Positions 42,572 to 51,953 are shown, numbered from the stretch's first letter. The stretch is 64,000 nucleotides of DNA from Streptomyces sp. ERV7 (GCF_001653515.1 NZ_LYOY01000040.1:744001-808000); one strand, 5' to 3'. Numbers and translations: made by a program. The notes: generated by a model from the sequence alone, not told the origin.

Positions 42572-44020
42572 CTACGTCAGGCCCACGGCCGGCATCAGGT
42601 AGTAGAAGGCGAACACCGCCGACACGACGTACATCGCCACCGGCACCTCGCGGCCGCGGCCCGCCACCAGGCGGAGCAGCGTGAAGGTGAGGAAGCCCAT
42701 GCCGATGCCGTTGGTGATGGAGTACGTGAACGGCATCATCACCATCGTCACGAACGCCGGGATCGCGATCGTCCAGTCGTCCCAGTCGATCTGCCGGATC
42801 GAGCCGGACAGGATCAGGAAGCCCACCGCGAGCAGCGCCGGGGTGGCGGCCTGGGACGGGACCATGGTGGCGAGCGGGGTCAGGAACAGCGCGACCGTGA
42901 ACAGTCCGCCGGTGACCACGTTGGCGAAGCCGGTGCGCGCCCCCTCGCCGACGCCCGCCGTGGACTCCACGAAACAGGTGGTGGCGGAGGAGGACGAGGC
43001 GCCGCCCGCCGCGACCGCGATGCCGTCCACGAAGAGCACCCGGTTGATGCCGGGCATGTTGCCCTCGGCGTCGGTCAGCCCGGCCTCGTCGCTGATGCCC
43101 ATGATCGTGCCCATGGCGTCGAAGAAGCACGACAGCAGCACGGTGAAGACGAACAGGACGCCGGTCAGCACGCCGACCTTGTCGAAGCCGCCGAACAGGC
43201 TGACCTCGCCGACCAGGCCGAAGTCGGGGCCGGCGACCGGGTTGCCGGGCCACTTCGGGGTGGTCAGGCCCCAGGACGGGACGGTGGCGACCGCGTCGAG
43301 GATCATCGCGAGCCCGGTCATCGCCACGATGGAGATGAGGATGGCGCCCGGCGTCTTGCGGACGAGCAGTGCGAGGGTCAGCAGGACGCCGAGGATGAAG
43401 ACCAGGACCGGCCAGCCGAGCAGATGCCCGTTGCCGCCGAGCTGGAGCGGGACGCTGGTGTGGGCGGCGTCCGGGATACGGGAGACGAAGCCCGAGTCGA
43501 CCAGGCCGATCAGCATGATGAACAGGCCGATGCCGATCGCGATGCCCTTGCGCAGCCCCAGCGGGACCGCGTTCATCACCCGCTCGCGCAGCCCGGTGGC
43601 GACCAGGATCATCACCACGAAGCCCGCGAGGACGACCATGCCCATCGCGTCGGGCCAGCTCATCCGGGGCGCCAGCTGGAGGGCGACCACGGTGTTGACG
43701 CCGAGCCCGGCGGCCAGCGCGATCGGCACATTGCCGATGACGCCCATCAGGAGCGTGGTGAAGGCGGCGGTCAGCACGGTGGCGGTGACCAGCTGGCCGC
43801 CGTCGAGCTGGTGACCGTACATGTCCTTCGCGCTGCCGAGGATGATCGGGTTCAGCACGATGATGTAGGCCATCGCGAAGAAGGTGGCGAAGCCGCCGCG
43901 GATCTCCCGGCCGAGGGTGGAACCCCGCTCGGAGATCTTGAAGTAGCGGTCCACCGCGTTGGCCGGCGGCTTCGGGGCAGGCTGGGTGGCGTCGACCTTG
44001 GCGGTGGCCGAGGGGGACAT
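42572..44020 (-). CDS. NCS2-family purine permease (AzgA/PbuG-like)
   Basis: A 482-residue permease with about 13 hydrophobic segments. AzgA-type signatures: ERGSTLGREIRGGFATFFAMAYIIVLNP, AAGLGVNTVV, GLRKGIAIGIGLFIMLIGLVDSG, FDAMGTIMGISDEAGL, SSSSATTCFVESTAGVGEGARTG. These transport hypoxanthine, guanine or adenine by proton symport. The ATG at 44020 has a purine-rich upstream. The 140 A/T-rich bases upstream (44085-44165) hold its promoter. Confidence 0.92.
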   Translation of the reverse strand: MSPSATAKVDATQPAPKPPANAVDRYFKISERGSTLGREIRGGFATFFAMAYIIVLNPIILGSAKDMYGHQLDGGQLVTATVLTAAFTTLLMGVIGNVPIALAAGLGVNTVVALQLAPRMSWPDAMGMVVLAGFVVMILVATGLRERVMNAVPLGLRKGIAIGIGLFIMLIGLVDSGFVSRIPDAAHTSVPLQLGGNGHLLGWPVLVFILGVLLTLALLVRKTPGAILISIVAMTGLAMILDAVATVPSWGLTTPKWPGNPVAGPDFGLVGEVSLFGGFDKVGVLTGVLFVFTVLLSCFFDAMGTIMGISDEAGLTDAEGNMPGINRVLFVDGIAVAAGGASSSSATTCFVESTAGVGEGARTGFANVVTGGLFTVALFLTPLATMVPSQAATPALLAVGFLILSGSIRQIDWDDWTIAIPAFVTMVMMPFTYSITNGIGMGFLTFTLLRLVAGRGREVPVAMYVVSAVFAFYYLMPAVGLT

Positions 44021-44260
44021 GCGGAACCTCAGTTTTGAGACGGGGCGGGGAGCGGAGAGCAGGGAGATACGAAAAAGCGACCCTGACCCGAACCTCTTTG
44101 GACGTTTCAACGAACAAAACGAGTCAGCCGTAAGCCGTTTCAGTATGAATACATAAGGCAAAGATCGCTATCTCCGCGCGTAGACACAAGGGGCGCCCGG
44201 GCTCCGAGGACCTCCGAGAGGGCCGCTGGGCCGCCGGAAGCGTCCCCCTACACTGATCGC
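44021..44260. promoter_or_regulatory. A/T-rich divergent promoter region
   Basis: 240 bases between the permease and the DUF2530 gene. The stretch 44080-44165 is the most A/T-rich in this core region and contains the repeated element ACGTTTC/CGTTTC. No purine-riboswitch fold could be made out by eye. Confidence 0.45.
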
Positions 44261-44533
44261 ATGGAGAAGTGGACCCCGAAGCACGAGGCGCCGGAGCCCC
44301 TGGAAGGGCCCGTCGTCGCCACCATCACCGGCGGCACGATCCTCTGGTTCGTCCTCTTCCTCGTCCAGCTGCCGTTCTACGGCTGGTTCGACGACCACGG
44401 GCACCTGTGGTGGGTGTGGACGTGTCTGGCCGGCGGCGGTCTCGGCCTGATCGGCATCTGGTACGTACGAGGGCGCGACGCGGCCCTCAAGCGGCACGCG
44501 GCGGCGGGGCCGGCCGAGGCCGAGAAGCTCTAG
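44261..44533 (+). CDS. DUF2530 membrane protein
   Basis: A 90-residue protein with two membrane segments (ILWFVLFLVQLPFYGWF and WWVWTCLAGGGLGLIGIWYV) and short charged ends. Length and the pattern P-L-E-G-P-V-V-A-T before the first segment identify the actinobacterial DUF2530 family, of unknown function. Confidence 0.88.
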   Translation: MEKWTPKHEAPEPLEGPVVATITGGTILWFVLFLVQLPFYGWFDDHGHLWWVWTCLAGGGLGLIGIWYVRGRDAALKRHAAAGPAEAEKL

Positions 44534-44598
44534 GCGCGACAGGAGCGGGCGGCGGGGGCGGACGGTAGAGGCAGGGGTGGGGCCGAACCCCCGGTGGG

Positions 44599-45513
44599 CT
44601 ACGAGTGGCCCAGGTCCTCCGCCGACTCGTCGCCCGCCGCCTCCACCGAGCCGCTGTCCGCCGCGGGCCGCAGCGGCAGCGCGTCCGCGCCCAGCGTGTC
44701 CAGGACCGGCGGCGACGGCCGCGGCGGCTTCGGCATGACGGCCGCCTCCGAGTGGCCGCCGCAGCCGTAGGACAGGGACACGACACGCCCGTCCGCCGGA
44801 CCGAATTCGTTCGCGCAGATGCCGAAGGCCTGCCGCAGGGACCCGGCCAGCGGGACCAGGAAGGCGCACGACACGCAGGACGCGGGGGCCGCCTGGGCCA
44901 TCGGGGTCTTCGCGCCGAAGGACTCGTCCCAGCGGTCCGCCGCCGCGTGCAGGCCGTAGCGGGACAGGACCCGCGCCCGGCGCATACCGAGCTCCTCGGC
45001 CAGCGACGCGATGGAGCCGCGCGACGCGTCCGGCCGGGACACCAGCTCCGCGTCCTCGGCCTCGACCCGCTCGGCCAGCTCCCCGGAGACGGAGACCACG
45101 GAGTTGGGCGGCGGCGCGTCCTCGTCCGAGTAGCCGGGCTCCAGGCGCAGATCGTCCGCCTCGGTGGGCAGCAGATCGCCGGGCCCCATGTCACCCGGAC
45201 GCAGCCGCTCGCTCCACGGCACCCATTCGGGCGCCTGGAGCGCGTCGGGACCGGGCAGCAGGACCGTCTCGTCGAGGGTGACCAGCTTCGCGCGGGAGGC
45301 CCGCGCGACGGTCACCGCCCAGCGCCAGCCCCGGTACCCCGGCTCCTTGCACTCGAAGAAGTGCGTGACGACCCGGTCACCCTCGGCCACCGCCGATACG
45401 TGCTCTCCGACCACCCCGGGCGCAGCGGCCTCTTCGGCCGCCTCCCGGGCGAGGTCGACCGCTTCGGCGCACAGGCGGTCGGGGGTACGGCTTCGCGTCG
45501 TCGCAGCACTCAC
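44599..45513 (-). CDS. DUF3027 family protein
   Basis: A 304-residue soluble protein typical of actinobacteria: DRLCAEAVDLAREAAEEAA, GEHVSAVAEGDRVVTHFFECKEPGYRGWRWAVTVARA and VLLPGPDALQAPEWVPWSERLRPGDMGPGDLL. The second half holds a zinc-like Cys cluster, ASCVSCAFLVPLAGSL, GICANEFGPADG and YGCGGHSEA. The GTG start at 45513 is the family start. Function unknown; it always sits near the DUF2530/MFS/DUF2771 genes in Streptomyces. Confidence 0.9.
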   Translation of the reverse strand: MSAATTRSRTPDRLCAEAVDLAREAAEEAAAPGVVGEHVSAVAEGDRVVTHFFECKEPGYRGWRWAVTVARASRAKLVTLDETVLLPGPDALQAPEWVPWSERLRPGDMGPGDLLPTEADDLRLEPGYSDEDAPPPNSVVSVSGELAERVEAEDAELVSRPDASRGSIASLAEELGMRRARVLSRYGLHAAADRWDESFGAKTPMAQAAPASCVSCAFLVPLAGSLRQAFGICANEFGPADGRVVSLSYGCGGHSEAAVMPKPPRPSPPVLDTLGADALPLRPAADSGSVEAAGDESAEDLGHS

Positions 45514-45803
45514 AGGTCTCGCTTCTCTCCTACGCCGTCTCACGGGTGCGCCGGGGACCGCGTACGGGCGAGTCGCGGACGGAGCGGACCAGGGGGCCGC
45601 GTCGACGTCCGCGCCCGGGCCGTGAGCTGTCAGGGGCGCGCCTTTCGCCATCCATTCTGCGGGATCGCGGAGAGGCGCGCGGCCATGAGCAGCCGCGGGC
45701 GGCGCGCCTGTCACGCTACCCCCTTCACGGCCCGTGGCCCACCTGCCGGTCCGAATCCCCGTCGGTACGTCATGGTCAGACAGGGTTGGGGCACTATGAC
45801 TGA
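45514..45803. other. Intergenic region, divergent promoters
   Basis: 290 G/C-rich bases between the DUF3027 gene and the MFS gene. No credible gene, RNA or strong dyad was found. Confidence 0.45.
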
Positions 45804-47150
45804 GTGGCTACCGCGAGGTCCACCGACGAGACCGGTCCCCTCCGCAGGGCGGGGCGGACGGTCGGCCGAGCCCTGCACCTGCCCATCACGGGCACCGCCC
45901 GTTCCATCCGAAAGGCGACCCACGCGCACGGCGCCGGTGAGTCGGGCCTGGGCAAACTCATCGAGCTGCACGCCGTGAACGGCGCCGGCGACGTGATGAT
46001 CACCGTGGCCCTCGCCTCCACCGTCTTCTTCTCCGTCCCGACCGACCAGGCCCGCGGCCGGGTCGCGCTGTATCTGGCGATCACGATGGCCCCGTTCACC
46101 CTCCTGGCCCCCGTGATCGGCCCCCTGCTGGACCGGATGTCCCACGGCCGGCGCGCCGCGATGGCGGGCGCCATGCTGGCGCGGGCGCTCCTCGCGCTCA
46201 CCATGTCGGGCGCGGTCGCCACCGGCGGCCTGGAGCTGTACCCGGCGGCGCTGGGCGTCCTGGTGGCGTCCAAGGCGTACGGAGTGGTGCGCAGCGCGGT
46301 CGTGCCACGGCTGCTGCCACCACGGTTCTCGCTGGTCAAAGCTAATTCCCGGGTCACACTCGCCGGGCTGCTCGCGACGGCCGCGGCGGCCCCGATCGGC
46401 GCGGGGCTCCAGCACGTCGGGCCCGAGTGGCCGCTCTACGGGGCGTTCTGCGTCTTCGTGGCGGGCACCTTCCTGGCGTTCACGCTGGACCACAAGGTGG
46501 ACTCGGCCAAGGGCGAGCGCAAGGCCCAGCTGGTCGACCACGGCGCGCGCAAGCCCGGTCTGCGCACGGTCGGCTCCTCCGTGCTGAACGGGCTGATCGC
46601 CAACGCCGCCCTGCGCTCCCTCTCCGGCTTCCTGATCTTCTTCCTGGCGTTCCTGCTGCGCGAGCACCCGCTGGCCGGGCAGAGCGCCGCCGTCTCGCTC
46701 GCCGTGGTCGGCGTCTCGGCGGGCGTCGGCAACGCGCTGGGCACGGCGGCGGGCTCGCTGCTGCGCTCCCGGGGCCCGGAGGTCATCATCGTGATGGCGC
46801 TGCTCGCCGCGCTCGGCGCGGCGGTGTGCGCGGCGGCGTTCTTCAGCGGGCTGCTGATGGCGGTGCTCGGCGCGACCGCCGGGTTCACCCAGGCGCTGGC
46901 GAAGCTGTCCCTGGACGCGATGCTCCAGCGCGATGTGCCCGAGGAGGTGCGCACCTCCGCGTTCGCCCGCTCGGAGACCGCGCTCCAGATGTCGTGGGTG
47001 CTCGGCGGCGCCATAGGGATCGTGCTGCCGCTCAACGGCGTGCTCGGGATGTCGGTCGCGGCGGGGCTGCTGGCGGTGGGCGCGGCCACGTCCGTACGGG
47101 GGCTGCTGAGCTCCGGGCGGCGCGGCACGCCACACCCGCGCGTGGCGTGA
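45804..47150 (+). CDS. MFS transporter
   Basis: A 448-residue transporter starting at GTG 45804. A charged N-terminal segment of about 55 residues precedes 10-12 membrane segments: IELHAVNGAGDVMITVALASTVFFSV, LAPVIGPLLDRMSHGRRAAM, SKAYGVVRSAVVPRLLPP, SGFLIFFLAFLLREHPLAG, SLDAMLQRDVPEEVRTSAFARSETALQM. The family is conserved beside DUF3027 and DUF2771 in Streptomyces. Substrate unknown. The next gene, a lipoprotein, starts 27 bases later. Confidence 0.9.
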   Translation: MATARSTDETGPLRRAGRTVGRALHLPITGTARSIRKATHAHGAGESGLGKLIELHAVNGAGDVMITVALASTVFFSVPTDQARGRVALYLAITMAPFTLLAPVIGPLLDRMSHGRRAAMAGAMLARALLALTMSGAVATGGLELYPAALGVLVASKAYGVVRSAVVPRLLPPRFSLVKANSRVTLAGLLATAAAAPIGAGLQHVGPEWPLYGAFCVFVAGTFLAFTLDHKVDSAKGERKAQLVDHGARKPGLRTVGSSVLNGLIANAALRSLSGFLIFFLAFLLREHPLAGQSAAVSLAVVGVSAGVGNALGTAAGSLLRSRGPEVIIVMALLAALGAAVCAAAFFSGLLMAVLGATAGFTQALAKLSLDAMLQRDVPEEVRTSAFARSETALQMSWVLGGAIGIVLPLNGVLGMSVAAGLLAVGAATSVRGLLSSGRRGTPHPRVA

Positions 47151-47177
47151 TCCCGGGGGACCGATAGCCTTCGGCTC

Positions 47178-47672
47178 ATGACCGCCTCGTTCACCTCTGG
47201 TAAGGCCCGCCGGGCCGGCATCGCCCTGGGCGCTGTCTCCGTCGGCCTCCTCGTCCTCTCCGCCTGCGACAAGCCGACGCCCCTCGCGACCGTGACGGTC
47301 GGGACGACTTCGGTGACCGCCGAGGCCGCCTGCCGCAACGACGGCAAGGCGCTGTCGGACGAAAAGCTCACCACCTGCCTGAGCAATGTGAAGACGTCCA
47401 AGACGATCAAGTACTCGCCGGGCTCGACCCTGCGCCTGGGCGTCGACCCGGAGGTCGTGGAGCACGGCGACAAGTGGGTCGCGGTCCTCGACGGCAACCC
47501 GATCACCGAGCCGTCCAACAAGACCTACCGCTCGTTCCCCAACGCGGACGTCTTCGCGACGGGCGGGCAGGGCGCCGCGCCCAAGACCAAGAAGATCAAC
47601 ATCATTCAGGTCAACGACGACAACAAGCCCAAGTCGGTGTGGAGCTTCACGCTCAAGCGCGACGACAGCTGA
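47178..47672 (+). CDS. DUF2771 lipoprotein
   Basis: A 164-residue lipoprotein: signal sequence ending in the lipobox LSAC (Cys at about residue 30), then a beta-rich domain with VTVGTTSVTAEAACRNDGK and RLGVDPEVVEHGDKWVAVLDG. Matches the actinobacterial DUF2771 family. It is in the same direction as the MFS gene and the menaquinone genes that follow at 14 bases. Confidence 0.88.
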   Translation: MTASFTSGKARRAGIALGAVSVGLLVLSACDKPTPLATVTVGTTSVTAEAACRNDGKALSDEKLTTCLSNVKTSKTIKYSPGSTLRLGVDPEVVEHGDKWVAVLDGNPITEPSNKTYRSFPNADVFATGGQGAAPKTKKINIIQVNDDNKPKSVWSFTLKRDDS

Positions 47673-47685
47673 GACGACGGCCGGC

Positions 47686-48324
47686 ATGCGCGTCCTGGTC
47701 GTGACCGCGGTACCCGCCGAGCGGGACGCGGTCACACGGGCGTGCCCGGCCGCCCTCGACGTCCTCGTGGGAGGGGTGGGCCCCGCCGCGGCCGCGGCGG
47801 CGACGGGTGCCGCCCTGTCCCGTACCCCGTACGACCTGGTCGTCTCCGCCGGGATCGGGGGCGGGTTCCAGCCCACCGCGCCCGTCGGCGCGCTCGTCGT
47901 CGCGTCCCGGATCGTCGCCGCCGACCTCGGGGCCGACACGCCCGAGGGATATCTGGATGTCGAGGCGCTCGGGTTCGGGCGCTCCGCCCATCTGCCGCCC
48001 GAGCGGACGGCGCGGGCGATCGCGGAGGCCACCGGGGCCGTGTACGGGCCCGTCCTCACCGTCTCCACCGTCACCGGCACCGCCGCCCGCGCCGCCGAGC
48101 TCGCCGCCCGGCATCCCGGGGCCGCCGCCGAGGCGATGGAGGGGTTCGGGGTCGCGGAGGCCGCGGCCCAGCAGGGGGTGCCCGTCCTGGAGATCCGGGC
48201 CGTCTCCAACGCCGTGGGGCCGCGCGACCGCTCCGCCTGGCGGATCGGGGACGCGCTCGGCGCACTCACCGACGCTTTCGGGAAGCTCCCGCCCGTACTG
48301 GAGAGTTGGAACGGTCATGACTGA
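47686..48324 (+). CDS. mqnB: Futalosine hydrolase
   Basis: A 212-residue nucleoside-phosphorylase-fold hydrolase that cleaves futalosine to dehypoxanthine futalosine in the futalosine route to menaquinone. Family motifs: VVTAVPAERDAV, VGGVGPAAAAAATG, VVSAGIGGGF, AEAMEGFGVAEAAAQQGVPVLEIRAVSNAVG, with the base-binding and catalytic acidic residues in the last. Its end overlaps mqnD by eight bases, a coupling kept across Streptomyces. Confidence 0.95.
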   Translation: MRVLVVTAVPAERDAVTRACPAALDVLVGGVGPAAAAAATGAALSRTPYDLVVSAGIGGGFQPTAPVGALVVASRIVAADLGADTPEGYLDVEALGFGRSAHLPPERTARAIAEATGAVYGPVLTVSTVTGTAARAAELAARHPGAAAEAMEGFGVAEAAAQQGVPVLEIRAVSNAVGPRDRSAWRIGDALGALTDAFGKLPPVLESWNGHD

Positions 48325-49177
48325 GCCGCTGCGCATCGCCTACTCGCCCTGCCCCAACGACACGTTCGTCTTCGACGCCTGGGCGCACGGCCGCGTCCCC
48401 GGCGCGCCGGACATCGACGTCACCTTCGCGGACATCGACATCACCAACGGCGTCGCCGAACGCGGTCCGGCCGAGAACGACTTCGACGTCCTGAAGGTGT
48501 CGTACGCCGTACTGCCGTGGGTCCTCGACGACTACGCCCTGCTGCCCTGCGGCGGGGCGCTCGGCCGCGGCTGCGGCCCGCTGGTGCTGACGCGTGAGGC
48601 CGGTGTCGACCTCACGGGCAGGACCGTCGCTGTCCCGAGCGAGCGCTCGACGGCGTATCTCCTCTTCCGGCTCTGGGCGGCCGACGTGGTGCCCGGCGGG
48701 GTCGGCAAGGTCGTCGTGATGCCGTTCCACGAGATCATGCCCGCCGTGCGCGACGGCAAGGTCGACGCCGGACTCGTCATCCACGAGGCCCGGTTCACCT
48801 ACCAGGAGTACGGGCTGCACTCGCTCGCCGACATGGGCGAGCACTGGGAGTCCACCACCGGGCTGCCCATCCCGCTCGGCGCGATCATCGCCCGCCGCTC
48901 GCTCGGCGAGGCGCGGCTGCGGGAGCTGGCCGAGGTCATCCGTACGTCCGTCCGCATGGCCTGGAACGACCCGGAGGCTTCCCGGCCGTACGTACGGGAG
49001 CACGCCCAGGAGATGGACCCGGCGGTGGCCGACCAGCACATCGGGCTCTACGTCAACGAGTTCACGCACGATCTGGGCGAGGACGGCTACGCGGCGGTGC
49101 GCGGGCTGCTGACACGGGCCGCGGCCGAGGGGCTGGTGCCTCCGCTCGGCCGCGACGCGCTCAGGTTCGTGGACTAG
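48317..49177 (+). CDS. mqnD: 1,4-dihydroxy-6-naphthoate synthase
   Basis: A 286-residue periplasmic-binding-protein-fold enzyme: MTEPLRIAYSPCPNDTFVFDAWAHG, DVLKVSYAVLPWVLDDYALLPCGGALG, IPLGAIIARRSLGE. It converts cyclic dehypoxanthine futalosine to dihydroxynaphthoate, the step after MqnC. The N-terminal S-P-C-P-N-D motif is diagnostic. It overlaps mqnB upstream and is convergent with the cold-shock gene by a four-base overlap. Confidence 0.95.
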   Translation: MTEPLRIAYSPCPNDTFVFDAWAHGRVPGAPDIDVTFADIDITNGVAERGPAENDFDVLKVSYAVLPWVLDDYALLPCGGALGRGCGPLVLTREAGVDLTGRTVAVPSERSTAYLLFRLWAADVVPGGVGKVVVMPFHEIMPAVRDGKVDAGLVIHEARFTYQEYGLHSLADMGEHWESTTGLPIPLGAIIARRSLGEARLRELAEVIRTSVRMAWNDPEASRPYVREHAQEMDPAVADQHIGLYVNEFTHDLGEDGYAAVRGLLTRAAAEGLVPPLGRDALRFVD

Positions 49178-49557
49178 ACGTCGAGCTGGTCCGCCACCGC
49201 CCGCAGCAGTCCGGCGATCTTCTTGCCCGCGGCCTTGTCGGGGTAGCGGCCGCGCTCCAGCATCGGCGTGATGTTCTCCAGCAGTGTCGTCAGGTCCTGG
49301 ACGATGGAGGCCAGTTCGTCGGGCTTGCGGCGCTGGGCCGCGGCGACGGAGGGGGCCGGGTCGAGGACGGTCACCGAGAGAGCCTGGTCACCGCGCTGGC
49401 CCGCCACGACGCCGAACTCGACGCGCTGGCCGGGCTTGAGTGTCTCCACTCCGGAGGGGAGCACTGACGAGTGCACGAAGACGTCGCCGCCGTCGTCGCG
49501 GGAGAGAAAGCCGAAGCCCTTCTCGCTGTTGAACCATTTGACCTTGCCGGTAGGCAC
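49174..49557 (-). CDS. Cold-shock domain protein with C-terminal helical extension
   Basis: 127 residues. The N-terminal 65 residues are a canonical cold-shock domain with RNP1 KGFGFL and RNP2 VFVHSSV, binding single-stranded nucleic acid. The extra 60 residues (ELASIVQDLTTLLENITPMLERG) form a helical tail, typical of the longer Streptomyces version. The GTG start at 49555-49557 directly precedes PTGKVKWFNSEKG and has GAGGA upstream. Confidence 0.92.
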   Translation of the reverse strand: MPTGKVKWFNSEKGFGFLSRDDGGDVFVHSSVLPSGVETLKPGQRVEFGVVAGQRGDQALSVTVLDPAPSVAAAQRRKPDELASIVQDLTTLLENITPMLERGRYPDKAAGKKIAGLLRAVADQLDV

Positions 49558-49730
49558 GTCTGTCCTCGTCCTCGTACTCGTCGTTGGGTGCGCGGGTCGC
49601 CGCGGAAAACGGCTCTGGATAGCACTGCAGCGGGTCGCCTTCGGACCCGCCGACACCAAGGCTAATGGTCCAGAGGCTGCTGACAAGACGTCCCGGCAGG
49701 TCCTTACGGGCAGGGAACTACCCTGACCGA

Positions 49731-50027
49731 GTGAGTAACGAAACCCAAGCGAATTCGGCCAGGGACGAGTCGAACACCGGGGACCGGCTGGTTCGCGCCG
49801 GTGTCATCGTCTTCTTCTTCGGCGCGCTCGCCACGCTGGTCACAGTGGCGCCGCTGTTCCTGCACACGACACCGTTCCCGCCGGTCGCGTACGCGGTCTG
49901 CATGCTGATGGGCGTCGGCTTCCTGATGGCCGGGGCGGGTGTGGTGCGGTCGGGGGGGGCGGGGGGTCGGGCTAGGACCGCTCCGCCGTGCCGGTGTACG
50001 CCTTCCACCACGGGCGGAACTCCGTGA
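49731..50027 (+). CDS. Small membrane protein, reading frame altered in a poly-G tract
   Basis: From GTG 49731 the protein has a polar N-terminus and two membrane segments (LVRAGVIVFFFGALATLVTVAPLFL and AYAVCMLMGVGFLMAGAGVV). After V-V-R-S the DNA is eight G's (49952-49959), C, six G's. As written, the frame runs on for about 20 unlikely residues into the antisense of the HAD gene. One extra G would give a stop at 49973-49975 and a normal product of about 81 residues. It overlaps the convergent HAD gene. Confidence 0.65.
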   Translation: MSNETQANSARDESNTGDRLVRAGVIVFFFGALATLVTVAPLFLHTTPFPPVAYAVCMLMGVGFLMAGAGVVRSGGAGGRARTAPPCRCTPSTTGGTP

Positions 50028-50595
50028 GGTCGGCGAGGACGACGTCCGCGCCCGCCTCGCGCAGCTCCTCCGCGCCGATCGGGCCGGTGGGTACGGCGAC
50101 CGAGAGGGCGCCCGCGGTGTGGGCGCCGCGGATGTCGCCGGTGTGGTCGCCGACGTACACCGAGGCGCCGTGCGCGCGCAGCGCCTCCGCCTTGGCCTCG
50201 GCCCACAGCCCGCCGATCAGCTCGTCCGGCTCCAGGCCGAGATGGGTCAGGTGCAGGGCGGCCTGCGGCCGGTTCTTGGCGGTGACGACGATGGCACGGC
50301 CGCCGAGCTCCTGGACGGCGCGGATCGCGTCGGCGGCGCCGGGGAGGGCGGTGGTGGGCTCGATGGCGTACGTGGGGTACAGCGCGCGGTAGCGCGCGGC
50401 CATCTCCGGGACGCGGTCCTCGGGGAACCAGTGGCTCAGCTCCCACTCCAGCGGCGGGCCCAGGCGGCTGACGGCGGCGTCGGCGTCTATGGGGGTGCCG
50501 GTGTCCGCGGCGAGGCGCTGGTAGCAGGCGTGGATGCCGGGGCGGGAGTCGATGAGGGTCATGTCGAGGTCGAACCCGACGGTACGAGAGGCCAT
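49972..50595 (-). CDS. HAD-superfamily phosphatase
   Basis: A 207-residue haloacid-dehalogenase-type hydrolase: motif I GFDLDMTLID, motif II in VVTAKN, motif III Lys in WAEAKAEAL, motif IV GDHTGDIRGA. A helical cap lies at about residues 18-85, as in phosphoglycolate phosphatase-like enzymes. It overlaps the upstream PrsW gene by 37 bases and is probably in one operon with it. Confidence 0.9.
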   Translation of the reverse strand: MASRTVGFDLDMTLIDSRPGIHACYQRLAADTGTPIDADAAVSRLGPPLEWELSHWFPEDRVPEMAARYRALYPTYAIEPTTALPGAADAIRAVQELGGRAIVVTAKNRPQAALHLTHLGLEPDELIGGLWAEAKAEALRAHGASVYVGDHTGDIRGAHTAGALSVAVPTGPIGAEELREAGADVVLADLTEFRPWWKAYTGTAERS

Positions 50596-51899
50596 GCCCC
50601 CATTGTGGGGCGATCCCCCACCCCCGCCGCGCCCGCCGCGTAGAGCAGCGCGGGCCCGGCCACCTCCCTGCGCGCCCACAGGTGGTGCAGCAGCTCCTGC
50701 TCGCGGGCCGTGAAGTCCGGGCCCGCCTGGGCGCGGCGGGCCCGGCGGCGCAGGAACGCCAGGGCCGTCGCGAACGCCTCGTACTCCGCGACCGTCCGCG
50801 CCGCCCGCTTGCCGCCGAAGGTGCGGTGGGCGAAGTCGCGGGCCATCGAGCGGGCCCGCATCGAGGAGAGCGCGAGCGGTTCGGCGGGGCCCAGCCAGCC
50901 CGCCGCCGCGTACGCGGGCAGCTCGGCCGCGACCGTGCGCAGCTCCCGCTGGCGGCTCCAGATCGCCAGCCAGGTGAGCAGCGCGAAGACCGGCACCATG
51001 AACGCGGCATAGACGAGGTAGAAGCCGTACGTCCCGAACGACGACGAGCCGTTCCACAGCGCGTGCATCCCCATCGCGGACAGCAGCCCGAGCACCGGCA
51101 GGCCGATACGGCGCCACCGGCTGCCCGGCACGGCGAGCGCGGCCGCCCCGAAGCCGATGCCGGTGCACACCGTGAACAGCGGGTGCGCGAACGGCGACAT
51201 CACGATCCGTACGAAGAACGTCGCCGCGGTCGTCGAGGAGAGGCCCGCGGTGTGGCTGACCTGGTCCTCGCCGAAGGCGTTGCCGAGATAGAGGATGTTC
51301 TCGGTGAAGGCGAAGCCGGTCGCGGTGAAGCCCGCGACGACGACGCCGTCGACTATGCCCTTGAAGTCCCGTCTGCGGAACAGGAAGAGCATCAGCACGG
51401 CCACCGCCTTGGCGCTCTCCTCGACGACCGGCGCGATGACGGTCGCGCCCAGGTGGTCGGCGGAGGACGGGTCGGCGGTGGCGGTGGCTATCCACTTGGT
51501 CGCGAACGAGTTGGCGATGATCGCCACCAGGGCGGCGGCGCACGCGCCCCAGGCGAAGGCGAACAGCAGATTGCGCCAGGGGCCCGGGTCCACCCGGTCG
51601 AGCCAGCGGAACGCGGTGGCCAGCAGCGGCACGGGCAGCACGGCGAGCGCCAGGCCGACCAGGAACCCCTCGGTGCCGGTCTGCTCCCGCACGATCGCGA
51701 GGATGACCAGACCGCACAGCGCGAGCAGCGTGATCAGCGCGCCGGCCCGGACCGCCTTGGAGCGCCAGAAGTCGCGCCGCGGCCGGTAGCGCCACTTGGC
51801 GCGCTCCGGCACGGCGTCGAACCGCGGCTCGGCGCCGCGCTCCGGGACCGGCTGGAGCGGGCCCGGCGGCTGGCGTTGCGGAAGCGACTCGGACGACAC
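50559..51899 (-). CDS. PrsW-family intramembrane metalloprotease
   Basis: A 446-residue membrane protein with about eight segments and the PrsW motifs in order: VVEESAKAVAVL (EExxK), GFAFTENILYLGNAF, SPFAHPLFTVCTGI and MGMHALWN (metal-binding His residues). PrsW proteases cleave anti-sigma factors in Bacillus; targets in Streptomyces are unknown. There is a cytoplasmic N-terminus of about 50 residues and a long C-terminal soluble tail. The start is GTG at 51899. Confidence 0.9.
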   Translation of the reverse strand: MSSESLPQRQPPGPLQPVPERGAEPRFDAVPERAKWRYRPRRDFWRSKAVRAGALITLLALCGLVILAIVREQTGTEGFLVGLALAVLPVPLLATAFRWLDRVDPGPWRNLLFAFAWGACAAALVAIIANSFATKWIATATADPSSADHLGATVIAPVVEESAKAVAVLMLFLFRRRDFKGIVDGVVVAGFTATGFAFTENILYLGNAFGEDQVSHTAGLSSTTAATFFVRIVMSPFAHPLFTVCTGIGFGAAALAVPGSRWRRIGLPVLGLLSAMGMHALWNGSSSFGTYGFYLVYAAFMVPVFALLTWLAIWSRQRELRTVAAELPAYAAAGWLGPAEPLALSSMRARSMARDFAHRTFGGKRAARTVAEYEAFATALAFLRRRARRAQAGPDFTAREQELLHHLWARREVAGPALLYAAGAAGVGDRPTMGAWPLVPSGSTST

Positions 51900-51953
51900 C
51901 AGACGACCCTAACGAGGGGTACGGACAATCCGCGACGGTGCCTGTGGACGCCG

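Noticed and set aside
45745..45775. Sequence resembling a tRNA T-arm (GGTCCGAATCC-like)
   Set aside because: No acceptor, D or anticodon arm can be built around it.
45711..48269. 852-residue minus-strand open frame
   Set aside because: Antisense to the MFS, DUF2771 and mqnB genes; no family features.
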